This document shows positions 9,233-17,732 of a stretch of DNA of 64,000 nt, piece by piece. How positions within the stretch are numbered: the stretch's first letter is position 1; every line of letters begins with the position of its first letter. The notes beneath the pieces were generated by a model that was given only the letters and a program-made list of their open reading frames with translations, searched no databases and was not told the DNA's origin. The stretch is from positions 62,001-126,000 of the forward strand of contig NZ_JAGEOK010000022.1 in NCBI RefSeq assembly GCF_017573545.1, written 5' to 3'. Both the position numbers and the translations under genes were made by a program. Source of the stretch: Actinomadura nitritigenes (GTDB lineage Bacteria; Actinomycetota; Actinomycetes; Streptosporangiales; Streptosporangiaceae).

Positions 9233-9748
9233 CTAGACCGCGCGCGACGGCTGGGGGCGGCCCGGGCGGGTGGTGAAGAACACCGAGAGGGAGCCGCGCA
9301 GGCGGGCCCGGACGGTGTCCTCGTCGATGTCGACGTCGTCGGGCACGGGGGTGCGCTCCAGGGCGCGGGAGATGAGCACCTCGACCTTGCGGTCGGCGAC
9401 CAGGACCGAGCAGGTGTCGCAGGCGTACCAGGAGTAGAGCATGTTCAGCACGGCGACGGCGGTGTCGTCGTCGGACAGGTGCGTGGTGTCCAGCTCGACC
9501 TCGAACATGTCGGTGTCCTCGGGGTCGAGCGTGGGGTAGTACAGCCACGTCGGCCCGTCGGCGCCGCAGAAGTCGCACGCGGGCTCGCCGGGCGACGGTT
9601 CGCCGACGGCGAGTTCCAGATCGTGGTCCCACGGCTCCACCCGGCGGTTGTGCCGGTATCCCACCCCGTCCAGCGAGCCCTCGCGGTTGTGGGTGACGTC
9701 GTGCACCTCGCCGCCGCAGCGGGCGCACATGAAGCCGATCTCCTCCAT
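9233..9748 (-). CDS. Cys-rich conserved hypothetical protein, 171 aa
   Basis: Starts MEEIGFMCARCGGEVHDVTH with a GGGAGGG Shine-Dalgarno 2 nt before the ATG region at 9748. Three CxxC pairs are visible (CARC, CDFC and CDTC), suggesting bound zinc, alternating with acidic segments such as DDVDIDEDTVRARLRG. No catalytic motif was recognised. The ATG is preferred over the longer open frame because the upstream residues are low complexity and lie on the far side of the Shine-Dalgarno sequence. It is divergent from the ABC ATPase gene, 214 nt away. Confidence 0.65.
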   Translation of the reverse strand: MEEIGFMCARCGGEVHDVTHNREGSLDGVGYRHNRRVEPWDHDLELAVGEPSPGEPACDFCGADGPTWLYYPTLDPEDTDMFEVELDTTHLSDDDTAVAVLNMLYSWYACDTCSVLVADRKVEVLISRALERTPVPDDVDIDEDTVRARLRGSLSVFFTTRPGRPQPSRAV

Positions 9749-9962
9749 GTCCCTCCCTGATCGCTGAGGCACGGCTCTCACAGTATCCGGCCGGAGGGCT
9801 CCCTCGTACCCGGCGGCGCGATCGTTCGGGTACGTTGAGGATCTTCCCGCCGCTCCGGCGATCCCGGCCCGGTGTTCCGGACGCATACCCCGCGCGCCTC
9901 CTCGCATGTCCCGGGGCTCCGTCCGCGAGCCCGTCCCACCGAGCCTTCGAAAGGGGTCCCCC

Positions 9963-10766
9963 TTGTCCCTTCCCGCCCCGACCGACATCGTGCTCAACGC
10001 CGACAAGATCGACCTCGTCCGGGACCGGCGGCCGCTGCTCGACCAGGTCGCCCTGACGGTGCTGCGCGGCGAGCACTGGGCGCTGATCGGGCCGAACGGC
10101 GCCGGGAAGAGCACGCTGCTCGGCATCCTCGGCGCCTACACGCACCCGACGCGCGGCGGCGCGGAGATCCTCGGCCGCCGGCTCGGCCGGGTGGACGTGC
10201 AGGAGCTGCGGAAGCTGATCGGCCAGGTGAACCCGCGGCACCCGCTGGAGTCGGCGCGGACCGTCCGGGAGATCGTGCTGACCGGCGTGACGGGCACCAT
10301 CGAGCTGGTCCCGCGCTGGACGCCGACCGAGGACGACCTGCGCCGCGCGGACGAGCTCATCGCGCTGATGGGGCTGACGGCGCGCACCGACGCCCGCTGG
10401 CCGAACCTGTCGCAGGGGGAGCGGGGCCGGGCGCTGATCGCGCGGGCGCTGATGCCGGACCCGCCGCTGCTGCTGCTCGACGAGCCCGCCACGGGCCTGG
10501 ACGTCGCGGCGCGCGAACGGCTGCTGGCGAGCATCGACCAGCTGCGAGGCGAGCGCCCGGACCTGACGACCGTGCTGGTCACGCACCACCTGGAGGAGCT
10601 GCCGACCAGCACCAGCCACGCGCTGCTGCTGCGCGAGGGCCGCGTCCTGGCGTCGGGGCCGGCGGACGAGGTGCTGACGACCGAGCTGGTCAGCGCCTGC
10701 TTCGACCACCCGATCACGATCACCCGGCACAACGGCCGCTGGGCCGCCACCGCCGGGCCCGCGTAG
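9963..10766 (+). CDS. Stand-alone ABC transporter ATP-binding protein (YlmA/ModF-like)
   Basis: A single ABC ATPase domain of 267 aa: Walker A GPNGAGKST, Q-loop IGQVNPR, signature LSQGERGRALIARAL (Q in place of the usual G), Walker B LLLLDEPATGLD and H-loop VTHHLEEL. The spacing resembles the B. subtilis YlmA type. The TTG at 9963 is preferred because GAAAGGGG precedes it by 6 nt; the frame is open further upstream without a better site. No permease or binding protein adjoins it, so its transporter partner, if any, is elsewhere. Confidence 0.8.
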   Translation: MSLPAPTDIVLNADKIDLVRDRRPLLDQVALTVLRGEHWALIGPNGAGKSTLLGILGAYTHPTRGGAEILGRRLGRVDVQELRKLIGQVNPRHPLESARTVREIVLTGVTGTIELVPRWTPTEDDLRRADELIALMGLTARTDARWPNLSQGERGRALIARALMPDPPLLLLDEPATGLDVAARERLLASIDQLRGERPDLTTVLVTHHLEELPTSTSHALLLREGRVLASGPADEVLTTELVSACFDHPITITRHNGRWAATAGPA

Positions 10767-10776
10767 CCGCCGGCCC

Positions 10777-12129
10777 TCAGTCCGCGGCGACCCGGTGCCG
10801 GGCCAGGTGGGCGAGGATCGACTGGTTCGCCTCCCACCCGTCCGGGAACTTGACCGGCACGCCCAGGTGGACGGGCTCGGTGGACGGGTGGGCGTCCAGC
10901 AGCTCGGGGATGCCCGCCCGCGCCACCACGACGCACGCGTGCCGGTGCCGCGACGTCAGGACGCACAGCCGTCCCGACTCCAGGTGGAACGCGGTGGCGT
11001 CGCGGCGGCCCGACAGCGGGTGCAGCATGACCGTCACGTCGTACTCGCGGCCCTGCAGCCGGTTGGCGGTGTCGACGGTGATACCGGTGCCGTGCTCGCC
11101 GAGCGCCGCGCGGATCGCGGTGACCTGGTCGCGGTGGGCGGCGCCGATCGCGACGCGGGTCGCGTCCACGGGCTTGGAGCCGAGCTCGGAGTGCGCGACG
11201 GGGCCGCGCTGCAGCAGCCGGACGGCGAGCGTGGCCGTCGCGCGGACGGCCTCGGCGTCGGTGCGCAGCGTGTGGCGGGCGGGCAGCTCGTAGAGCGCCC
11301 AGCCGGTCGCCGCGGCCTCCTCCAGCGCGTGGTCGTAGGTGGTGCTCATGCCGCGCGCCCCGTACTCCAGCCGCCGGTCGCCGTCGTCCGTCCCGGCGCG
11401 GAAGCCCGTGAACGGGTAGAACGCGTCGGACACGACGGGCGCGGCGGACGCGGGGAGCCGCCACGACACCGGCAGCCGGTGGACGGGCAGGTCGGGGTTG
11501 TGCGCGAGCAGGACCGAGACGGCGCTGCGCATCGGGTCCCAGGACAGCCCGGCCCAGCGCTCGACCTCGACGGTGGAGAACGGGTCGAGCTGCCCGGGGT
11601 CGCCCACGAACAGGGCGCGCTCGAACCGGCCGGCGATGCGCAGCAGCATGTCGGAGCGCATCTGGTACGCCTCGTCGACGATCGCCCACGGCCACGACCC
11701 GTCGGACAGCGTCGCCCACTTCGCGGCGGTGGCGATGACGACGGTGTGCTCGGCGAGGTCGTCGGCCTTCTGCGCGACCCGCACCGACGGATGCGCCAGC
11801 ACCCGCTCGGACGGCAGGTACCCGGACGCCGACAGCCGGCCGAGCGTCAGCTGCGGATGCTTCGTCGCGATCCGCTCGATGAGGTCGTCGACCTGCTCGT
11901 TGGTCTGCGCGACGATCATCAGCCGCTCGCCCGCCTCGGCGAGGTGCGCGGCCGCGCGGACGACCAGCGTCGACTTCCCCGCTCCGGGCGGCGAGTCGAC
12001 CACCACGCCGCGGTGCCCCCCGCCGAGGTCGGCGAGCACCCCGTCGACGGCCCGCGTCGCGGCCTCGCCGGGGTCGAGGCCGGGAGACGGCTCCGGCCCG
12101 GCCAGCGCGACCAGATGGCGTTCGGTCAT
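10777..12129 (-). CDS. SF1 (Upf1-like) DNA/RNA helicase, last gene of the nuclease-helicase operon
   Basis: A 450-aa superfamily 1 helicase core. Visible motifs: Walker A DSPPGAGKST (45-54), motif Ia AQTNEQVDDL, motif II AIVDEAYQM (DEAY rather than DEAD/DEAQ), motif III FVGDPGQLDPF, motif IV-like SWRLPASAAPVVSDAF, motif V ANRLQGREYDVTVMLHPL and motif VI LTSRHRHACVVV. Family knowledge: SF1B enzymes translocate along single-stranded nucleic acid using ATP. It overlaps the upstream 490-aa gene by 4 nt (ATGA), implying translational coupling and a joint function. It ends 10 nt from the convergent ABC ATPase. The core has no fused nuclease; that activity is supplied by the gene at 13606-14712. Confidence 0.85.
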   Translation of the reverse strand: MTERHLVALAGPEPSPGLDPGEAATRAVDGVLADLGGGHRGVVVDSPPGAGKSTLVVRAAAHLAEAGERLMIVAQTNEQVDDLIERIATKHPQLTLGRLSASGYLPSERVLAHPSVRVAQKADDLAEHTVVIATAAKWATLSDGSWPWAIVDEAYQMRSDMLLRIAGRFERALFVGDPGQLDPFSTVEVERWAGLSWDPMRSAVSVLLAHNPDLPVHRLPVSWRLPASAAPVVSDAFYPFTGFRAGTDDGDRRLEYGARGMSTTYDHALEEAAATGWALYELPARHTLRTDAEAVRATATLAVRLLQRGPVAHSELGSKPVDATRVAIGAAHRDQVTAIRAALGEHGTGITVDTANRLQGREYDVTVMLHPLSGRRDATAFHLESGRLCVLTSRHRHACVVVARAGIPELLDAHPSTEPVHLGVPVKFPDGWEANQSILAHLARHRVAAD

Positions 12130-13598
12130 GACCAGTCCTCTTCGGCGTCCTCGTCGGTCGGCACGTACTCCTCGGGTGGCCCGCCGTGGGTCCACGGCGT
12201 GTCCTCCCGGTCGGGGAACTTCGCGGCCCCGAACGAGCCCTCCGTGAGCGAGGTGAAGCACACCCGGTCGCCGACCGCGGGGACGGCGCCGGGCTCCGGG
12301 GTGAGCTTGCGGCCCATCCCGCCGGTCAGCTCCAGCAGCACGCCGCCGTCGCCGATCTCCACGATCCTCCCCTTCAGCGCCGGGCGCGCCGCGTTGCACA
12401 CGGTCGACCCGATGTCGAGCCGCACGGGGTCCTCGGTGCGGACCCGCAGCAGCGGACGCAGCTTCGGCCGTTTGCCCGTCTCGTCCAGCCGAGCCGGGTC
12501 GCACTCGGTGACCGGCCCGCCGAACGCCTGCCCGGCCAGCCGGTGCTCGGCCATGACCAGGGGGTCGTCGAACGCGCGCTGCGCCTCGTAGGCGTCCTGG
12601 GCGCGTTCGAGATCGTGCAGCCGCCGCGCCGCCCGGACGGGCGGGTCGCGGCGCGCCTGAGGATACGCCTCGCCGAACGTCTGGTGGTAATAGGTGAAGG
12701 CGTCCCGGTCGCGCTCCCAGCGGCGCGGGACGCTCGCGCCCTCCGGCATCGCGCGCAGCAGGCCGACCGCCCGCCACATCAGGTCCCACGTCGGGGCGAT
12801 CTGCCCCGCGATGAGCGTGCGGAGCCGGTCGCCGGTACGCGGGTCGCCGCCCGACCGGTCGTAGGCGGCGATCGCCGGGGCGAGCACCTCGTTGTCGAAC
12901 GTCGGGTCGGTCGCGGGCCCCGCGGGCGGGCAGGTCACCGGGTCCTCGGCGCGCGCGGCCGCGGCGGGGCCGTCCAGCCCGTCCGGCGGGTCGATCCACC
13001 CCATCAGCGCGGCGAGGTTGCCGTCCTCCACCGAGCTCTGCCCCGTCGCCCAGTGCAGCCGCAGCACCTCCGTCATCGCGCGCAGCAGCGACGACCCCGG
13101 ATGGTCGTGCCGGTCGGCGAACCACGTCAGCCACCGGCCGAGCACCGGCACCGCCGGGTCGACCGCGTACGGGCCCTCGGTGCTGCGGAACCGCGTCGAC
13201 CGGCCCAGCAGCCGCAGGAACGCGACACCGCCGCGGTTCGGCACGAGCAGCTGCGGCGCGTTCCCGTACCGGATCCGCTCGTCGCCCTCCTTGCCGGGCG
13301 GCAGCGCCTCCACCTCGCCGCGGCTCGTCTCGATGTGGTTCAGCACGAGCTTGGCCAGCTCCGCCGCGAACGCGAACCGCAGGTCGCGGTTGCGCGGCTG
13401 CGGCACCACCAGCAGCGACGGATCGTCCGCCGCCGACCCGAGCATGACCGCCAGCGGCGCCGCCGCCTCGCCCGCGAGCTTCAACGGGATCAGCACCAGC
13501 GGCATGTCCGACACGTGGACGTGCCGCACCGTCGCCAGCGGCTGCGCGATCCCGGCCTGCACCGCCTCCAGGCGCGCCAGCGAGCTCAGCGCGCTCAT
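12126..13598 (-). CDS. Uncharacterised 490-aa protein of the nuclease-helicase operon
   Basis: No domain was recognised. The N-terminal ~110 residues (MSALSSLARLEAVQAGI, then IPLKLAGEAAAPLAVMLGS and LLVVPQPRNRDLRFAFAAEL) look globular and compact. The middle is helical with conserved-looking WLTWFADR, MGWIDPPDGLDG and TWDLMWRAVGLLRAMPEG. The C-terminal ~100 residues (KGRIVEIGDGGVLLELTGG, AVGDRVCFTSLTEG) look like a small beta-barrel that could bind nucleic acid (inference). It begins 7 nt after the nuclease stop and overlaps the helicase start by 4 nt, so it probably acts with both, for example as an adaptor between nuclease and motor. Confidence 0.7.
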   Translation of the reverse strand: MSALSSLARLEAVQAGIAQPLATVRHVHVSDMPLVLIPLKLAGEAAAPLAVMLGSAADDPSLLVVPQPRNRDLRFAFAAELAKLVLNHIETSRGEVEALPPGKEGDERIRYGNAPQLLVPNRGGVAFLRLLGRSTRFRSTEGPYAVDPAVPVLGRWLTWFADRHDHPGSSLLRAMTEVLRLHWATGQSSVEDGNLAALMGWIDPPDGLDGPAAAARAEDPVTCPPAGPATDPTFDNEVLAPAIAAYDRSGGDPRTGDRLRTLIAGQIAPTWDLMWRAVGLLRAMPEGASVPRRWERDRDAFTYYHQTFGEAYPQARRDPPVRAARRLHDLERAQDAYEAQRAFDDPLVMAEHRLAGQAFGGPVTECDPARLDETGKRPKLRPLLRVRTEDPVRLDIGSTVCNAARPALKGRIVEIGDGGVLLELTGGMGRKLTPEPGAVPAVGDRVCFTSLTEGSFGAAKFPDREDTPWTHGGPPEEYVPTDEDAEEDWS

Positions 13599-13605
13599 CG
13601 GGCCG

Positions 13606-14712
13606 TCACGCGATGCCCCTGCGGCCGGTGCCGAGGGCCTCGGCGCGCAGCCGGGCCGCCGCGCGCAGCTGCTCGGCCGTCTCCACGAGGTCGTCCGACG
13701 GGCTGAGCGACCCGTCGGCGAGGCCCAGCGCCGTGCCGATCGTGTCGAGGCCGCCGAGGTCGTCGCGCACGGACCGGCCGAGCGCCCCCGTCGCCCCGCA
13801 GGCGCGCGCCTCGTCGCGGCAGAAGAACGCCATCTCGCAGCCCGCCATGCACTCGGGCGCGTAGCGCGCCTCCACCGTGCGGACGGAGTCGGCGAGACGC
13901 TCGCCGGGCTCGAACGTCAGGTCGCCGGGCAGCGCGTCCAGGATCCGGTCGACGCGGGTGAGGCGCGCCAGCTGCCGCTCCAGCACGGCCAGCTGCGGGC
14001 GGACGTCCAGCGGCGTCGCCGACGGCCGGTTGGAGAAGTTCTCCGGGCACACCAGGAACACCTCGTGCGACACCCGCCCCGGGTCGTGCCCGAGTTCGGC
14101 GACCAGCCGGCGCAGCGCCAGCACGTACACCGCCGACTGCCGCGCCGCCGCCGCGACCTGCTCGGGCTCGGCCTGCCCGTCCACCACCGCGAACGACTTG
14201 ACCTCGATGACGTGCAGCCGGCCCTCGATCTGGAAGGCGATGACGTCCGGCTCCAGGTAGGCGAGCTGCCCGCCGATCTCCAGCCGCAGCAGCGGATGGT
14301 CGAACAGCGTGCCCTCGCCGGTGTCGAGCGCCTGGGCGAGCAGCCGCCGGGTGCGGGTGTGCCGCAGCTCCCGCCCCTCGTTCCCCGCGACGACCTCCAG
14401 GTCGTCGTAGGCGACCTCGGACACCGCCAGGCCCATCCGGTCGCGCAGCAGCGTCAGCAGCTCCGCGCACCCGTCGGCCTTCACCTGCGCCTCGAACGTG
14501 TTGCCGCGCGTGATCGCGAACTGCGACTGGCCGAACGGGGACGGGAACCCGAGCGCGCGCGCCACCGCGTCCTTGTCGACGCCCGCCGCGTCCATCAGCC
14601 CGCGGCGGGCGCATCCGGGATTGGCGGTCAGCGCCGCGATCGTGCGGGCGTCGTGGTTGCGCGGCGGAGCGCTTCCGCGCAGCCGGTCCAGTTCCGGCGC
14701 GGTCTCGGTCAT
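13606..14712 (-). CDS. Cas4/RecB-type PD-(D/E)XK nuclease with predicted Fe-S cluster
   Basis: A 368-aa protein with every hallmark of the RecB/Cas4 nuclease family: RGNTFEAQV (Glu74), EPDVIAF (Asp156), HVIEVKSF (Glu170, Lys172) and the RQSAVY motif equal to QxxxY (Gln192, Tyr196). One cysteine near the N-terminus (NPGCARRGLMD, Cys34) and three near the C-terminus (Cys288, Cys292, Cys298 in PECMAGCEMAFFC) match the arrangement that holds a 4Fe-4S cluster in Cas4 and AddB. A fifth Cys305 follows. Family members cut DNA with 5' or 3' exonuclease or end-trimming activity. No cas gene is nearby. ATG 14712 overlaps the upstream gene's stop by 4 nt. Confidence 0.85.
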   Translation of the reverse strand: MTETAPELDRLRGSAPPRNHDARTIAALTANPGCARRGLMDAAGVDKDAVARALGFPSPFGQSQFAITRGNTFEAQVKADGCAELLTLLRDRMGLAVSEVAYDDLEVVAGNEGRELRHTRTRRLLAQALDTGEGTLFDHPLLRLEIGGQLAYLEPDVIAFQIEGRLHVIEVKSFAVVDGQAEPEQVAAAARQSAVYVLALRRLVAELGHDPGRVSHEVFLVCPENFSNRPSATPLDVRPQLAVLERQLARLTRVDRILDALPGDLTFEPGERLADSVRTVEARYAPECMAGCEMAFFCRDEARACGATGALGRSVRDDLGGLDTIGTALGLADGSLSPSDDLVETAEQLRAAARLRAEALGTGRRGIA

Positions 14713-15551
14713 CGGTCCGTTTCTCCAGAGCTGGCACGTCGCCGTGCGGAATCCTGCAGGGCCCGCAGCCGGCTGCCGAACAGCCGTTCCGCGTCGTCGA
14801 GCTGGGCCCGGGCGCGCCCGGCGGCCGACGCGCGGCGCCGCCGGTCGGGCTCCCGGTGCACGTCCAGCTCGGCCCGGGCGGCCTCGGCGAGCACGGCCGG
14901 ATCGACTGTACCGACCGTACCGGTGACCGCACCGGGAATGTTGGAGGCGAACCGCCACAGCAGCCGCTGCGCGTCCGGTGAGGGCGCCGTGCGCCCGGCG
15001 TGCTCGGCGAGGCGGATCGCGGAGGCGAGGAAGTCGGTGCGCGGGCTGAGCGGCCCGACGATGCGCTGCTCCAGCGGCCAGGTGCTCACCGTGAGCAGCC
15101 CGCGCGCGGGGGCGAGCAGGTCGGCGGTCAGCGCGGCGCACAGGTAGTAGGGCCGCGCGTACGGCGCGGTCCGGAACGAGCGCTCCTCGTCGCGGCGCAG
15201 GCTCGTCAGCCGCGTCCCGGGGATCTCGCCGGGGAAGAACGCCGCGTACACCGACCCGATCAGCTTGGGCGCGGCGGGCACCCCGAGCAGCGTCAGCGCC
15301 TGGTGGACCTGGTCGCGGACGGGCAGCAGCCCGCGGCGCCCCTCGCTCGCGGCGGGCTCGGGCTCCTCCGGCTCGCCGGCGTCGCCGAGGACGGCGGTGT
15401 CCCACTCCTGCTCGGCGCGGCGCAGGTCGGCGCGCAGCGCGCGGGCCGTCCGCCGGTCGCCGGTCGCCATCGCGCGGCGCACGCCGGCGCGCAGCTCCGC
15501 GATGCGCGCCTCCAGCGCGTCGGGGGCCGGTATGCCGGGGGACGGGGGCAT
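14709..15551 (-). CDS. First gene of nuclease-helicase operon: 280-aa protein with possible winged-helix region
   Basis: Unrecognised family. The N-terminal ~50 residues form a helical, Arg/Glu-rich segment. A central block (VRDQVHQALTLLGVPAAPKL, FPGEIPGTRLTSLRRDEER, PYYLCAALTADLLAPARGL) reads like a winged-helix DNA-binding domain: helices followed by TRLTSLRRDEERS as a possible recognition helix (inference). The C-terminal third is Ala/Arg-rich helix. It could be the operon's own regulator or its DNA-recognition part. The ATG at 15551 sits 7 nt after a TACTGT box, a leaderless arrangement, and overlaps the nuclease gene by 4 nt at its 3' end. Confidence 0.7.
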   Translation of the reverse strand: MPPSPGIPAPDALEARIAELRAGVRRAMATGDRRTARALRADLRRAEQEWDTAVLGDAGEPEEPEPAASEGRRGLLPVRDQVHQALTLLGVPAAPKLIGSVYAAFFPGEIPGTRLTSLRRDEERSFRTAPYARPYYLCAALTADLLAPARGLLTVSTWPLEQRIVGPLSPRTDFLASAIRLAEHAGRTAPSPDAQRLLWRFASNIPGAVTGTVGTVDPAVLAEAARAELDVHREPDRRRRASAAGRARAQLDDAERLFGSRLRALQDSARRRASSGETDR

Positions 15552-15558
15552 GCGGCAG

Positions 15559-15587
15559 ACAGTACAGGAGCTTCCAGACACTTCCAG
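15559..15587 (-). promoter_or_regulatory. Leaderless promoter of the nuclease-helicase operon
   Basis: On the minus strand TACTGT (15564-15559) lies 7 nt before the ATG at 15551. CTGGAA at 15587-15582, the middle copy of a three-fold repeat, sits 17 nt upstream of it in the -35 position. Confidence 0.55.
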
Positions 15588-15597
15588 CGTTTTCCAG
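15572..15597. repeat. Three TTCCAG direct repeats at exact 10-bp intervals
   Basis: TTCCAG occurs at 15572, 15582 and 15592 (CTGGAA on the coding strand). The exact 10-bp period places all copies on one face of the helix, as expected for a cooperatively binding regulator at the operon promoter. Confidence 0.6.
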
Positions 15598-15619
15598 CTT
15601 TGGCGGCGGCCGATCCGGA

Positions 15620-16234
15620 TCAGCGCGGCCGGTGCCACACGACGGAGTACCGCCAGAGCAGATGCCGGCGGAACACCGCGCCCGGCAGCAGCCGCAGCGC
15701 CTCGTTCCGTACCTCGCCCCAGGTCATGTCGGGATCGGCGAGCGGCGCACCCGGCTCACCCGCGATCCTGCGCTTGAGGAGCCGGCGGTGCAGGAGGTGT
15801 CCGGGCACGCCCGCCACCCCGTACAGGAAGTCCTTCGGCCCCGCGTTGGCGGCGAGGCCGAGCACCACCAGCACGCCGCCCGGCCGGACCGCGTCGCGCA
15901 TCGCCGCCATGCCCGCGGCGAAGTCCATGTGGTGGATCGCGGCGACGCAGCACACGAAGTCGTAGTACCGCTCCGGGAGGTCGTACTCCAGCAGCCCGGC
16001 CTCGACGAAGTCGACGTTCCCGACCCCCTCGCTCAGCCTCTTCGCCTTGACGACCATCTCCGCCGACCGGTCGAGCCCGGTGACGTGGCGGGCGCGCGGC
16101 GCGAGCCGGCGCGCGAGCAGCCCGTCGCCGCTGCCGACGTCGAGCGCCTCGCCGCAGCCGCGCGGCACGTTGCGCAGGACGAGGCCGTGGTAGTGGGTGT
16201 TGTGGTTCCAGTACTCCGCGGGCGTCTCGGTCAT
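15620..16234 (-). CDS. Class I SAM-dependent methyltransferase
   Basis: A 204-aa Rossmann methyltransferase of the UbiE/Methyltransf_11 type: LDVGSGDGLLARRL is motif I (SAM glycine loop), TGLDRSAEMV is motif II, and YDFVCCVAAIHHMD is the motif IV region. The C-terminus has basic segments (LLHRRLLKRRIAG, FRRHLLWRYSVVWHR) often seen in small-molecule methyltransferases of actinomycetes. Substrate unknown. The ATG at 16234 has GAGG at a short spacing. It follows the VOC gene by 11 nt and is probably co-transcribed with it. Confidence 0.85.
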   Translation of the reverse strand: MTETPAEYWNHNTHYHGLVLRNVPRGCGEALDVGSGDGLLARRLAPRARHVTGLDRSAEMVVKAKRLSEGVGNVDFVEAGLLEYDLPERYYDFVCCVAAIHHMDFAAGMAAMRDAVRPGGVLVVLGLAANAGPKDFLYGVAGVPGHLLHRRLLKRRIAGEPGAPLADPDMTWGEVRNEALRLLPGAVFRRHLLWRYSVVWHRPR

Positions 16235-16245
16235 CGCAGCCTCGT

Positions 16246-16635
16246 TCAGGATCGCGGGTCGCGTCGCAGCGGATGCCCCTCCGGGACCTCCACGATGACG
16301 ATCTTCACACCGTCCGGGTCCTCGATCCACATCTCCACCAGGCCCCACGGCTCCTCGCGCGGCTCGCGGACGACGCGCGCCCCGGCCGCCGCGAGCCGGC
16401 CGTGCTCGGCCCGGACGTCGCGGACCTGCAGCCAGATCATGGGGGACGGGCCGGCGCCGCCCGGCCCGTGCCCCGACACCTCCAGGAAACCGGGCCCGAG
16501 GAAGAACACGACGCCGGGGGAGTCCGGCGGCCCGAACTCGCGGTACACCGCGAGCCCCAGCACGTCGCGGTAGAACCGCCGGCTGCGCTCCAGATCGGGC
16601 GGGCGCAGCAGGATGCGGCTGCTCAGAACCTCCAT
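16246..16635 (-). CDS. VOC (glyoxalase/bleomycin-resistance) family protein
   Basis: 129 aa, one complete vicinal-oxygen-chelate domain made of two beta-alpha-beta-beta-beta units: SRRFYRDVLGLAVYREFGPP in the first, and VRAEHGRLAAAGARVVREP with MWIEDPDGVKIVIVEVP in the second. Family members bind a divalent metal or sequester small toxic compounds; the substrate cannot be inferred. It begins at ATG 16635 and sits 11 nt upstream of the methyltransferase. Confidence 0.8.
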   Translation of the reverse strand: MEVLSSRILLRPPDLERSRRFYRDVLGLAVYREFGPPDSPGVVFFLGPGFLEVSGHGPGGAGPSPMIWLQVRDVRAEHGRLAAAGARVVREPREEPWGLVEMWIEDPDGVKIVIVEVPEGHPLRRDPRS

Positions 16636-16698
16636 GCGCCCATCCTCGCCCCGCTCCCGCCTCCGCGGCGCACCGCCACGCCCACGGGACCGGACGGA

Positions 16699-17565
16699 TC
16701 AGCCGCCGAAGCTCGCCCGGTAGGTCGCGGCCATGTCCTCGTCGCCGTGGCCCTGGTCGATCACGCGGCGGAACCGGTCGCCCGCCGCGTCGTTGACGTC
16801 GACGCGGACGCCCGCCGACGCGGCCGCGTCGTGGATCAGCCGGGTGTTCTTCTCGGCGTTGCGGACGGCGAAGCTCGTCGCGTAGTCGTCGGCGAGCATC
16901 GCCTTCATCTTGATCTGCAGGTAGGCGTTGTCGAGCGGGCCGCCGGTGAGGACCTCGCCGAGCAGCGCCGGGTCGAGCCCGAGCCCCTTGGTCAGCGCGA
17001 CGGACTCGGCGATGACGGAGGTGAGGGAGATGGCGTAGCTCACCGCGGCGAGCTTCAGCCGGGTGCCGGCGCCGCTCGCGCCGTCCTCGTCGATCCAGAG
17101 CGTCCGGCTGCCGATCGCGCCGAACACCGGGTCGAGGACCGTCCGCGCGTCCTGCGGGCCGGCCGCCAGGACCATCAGCTTGCCCTGTTCGGCGGGCTGC
17201 TTCGTGCCCTGCACGGGGGAGTCCACGAAGGCCGCGCCGTGCTCGGCGGCGAACGCGGCGAGCCGCGGGACGTCGTCGACGCCGACCGTGCCCATCTGCG
17301 CCCAGATCTGCCCGTTCCGCAGCGCGGGCGCGGCGTCGCCCATCACGGCCAGCGCGGTGTCGCCGTCGTTCAGCATCGTCATGACGACGTCGGCGCCCTC
17401 GGCGGCCTCGGCGGGCGAGCCCGCGACGGCGGCGCCATCGGCGGCGAGCGGCTCGGCGCGCTCCCGGGTGCGGTTCCAGGCGGCGACCCCGTGGCCGTTC
17501 TTCAGCAGGTTCCGGGCCATCGCGGCGCCCATGATCCCGGTGCCGAGCATTGCGATCTGCGTCAT
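16699..17565 (-). CDS. NAD(P)-dependent beta-hydroxyacid dehydrogenase family oxidoreductase
   Basis: 288 aa, 3-hydroxyisobutyrate dehydrogenase/GLYR superfamily. The N-terminal Rossmann motif MLGTGIMGAAMARNLLKNGH followed by WNRTRERAEPL (the Arg suggests NADP preference) and a C-terminal all-alpha domain with GTRLKLAAV (the catalytic Lys in GxxxKxxxN-type motifs; the Asn is here A/S, so the motif is relaxed) are visible. DSPVQGTKQPAEQGKLMV is the substrate-binding loop. An AAAGGAG Shine-Dalgarno precedes the ATG at 17565. The physiological substrate is not evident. Confidence 0.85.
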   Translation of the reverse strand: MTQIAMLGTGIMGAAMARNLLKNGHGVAAWNRTRERAEPLAADGAAVAGSPAEAAEGADVVMTMLNDGDTALAVMGDAAPALRNGQIWAQMGTVGVDDVPRLAAFAAEHGAAFVDSPVQGTKQPAEQGKLMVLAAGPQDARTVLDPVFGAIGSRTLWIDEDGASGAGTRLKLAAVSYAISLTSVIAESVALTKGLGLDPALLGEVLTGGPLDNAYLQIKMKAMLADDYATSFAVRNAEKNTRLIHDAAASAGVRVDVNDAAGDRFRRVIDQGHGDEDMAATYRASFGG

Positions 17566-17732
17566 CTCCGGCTCCTTTTGGACTGATCGATACATAATGG
17601 TGCGGGACAAGCCTGGCACACGGCCGCGCGTCGCGCATCCCGGGATGTCCCCTACCCGCCCGCGGCCGCCCATCGCGGTGCGGCACGGCCCTTTCGCGCG
17701 CCCCCGACCCGGCGGGCGCGGCGGGGGAGGGG

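Noticed and set aside
13606..14712. CRISPR-associated cas4
   Set aside because: Motifs match the family, but there are no repeats or other cas genes nearby and the gene is coupled to an unrelated operon.
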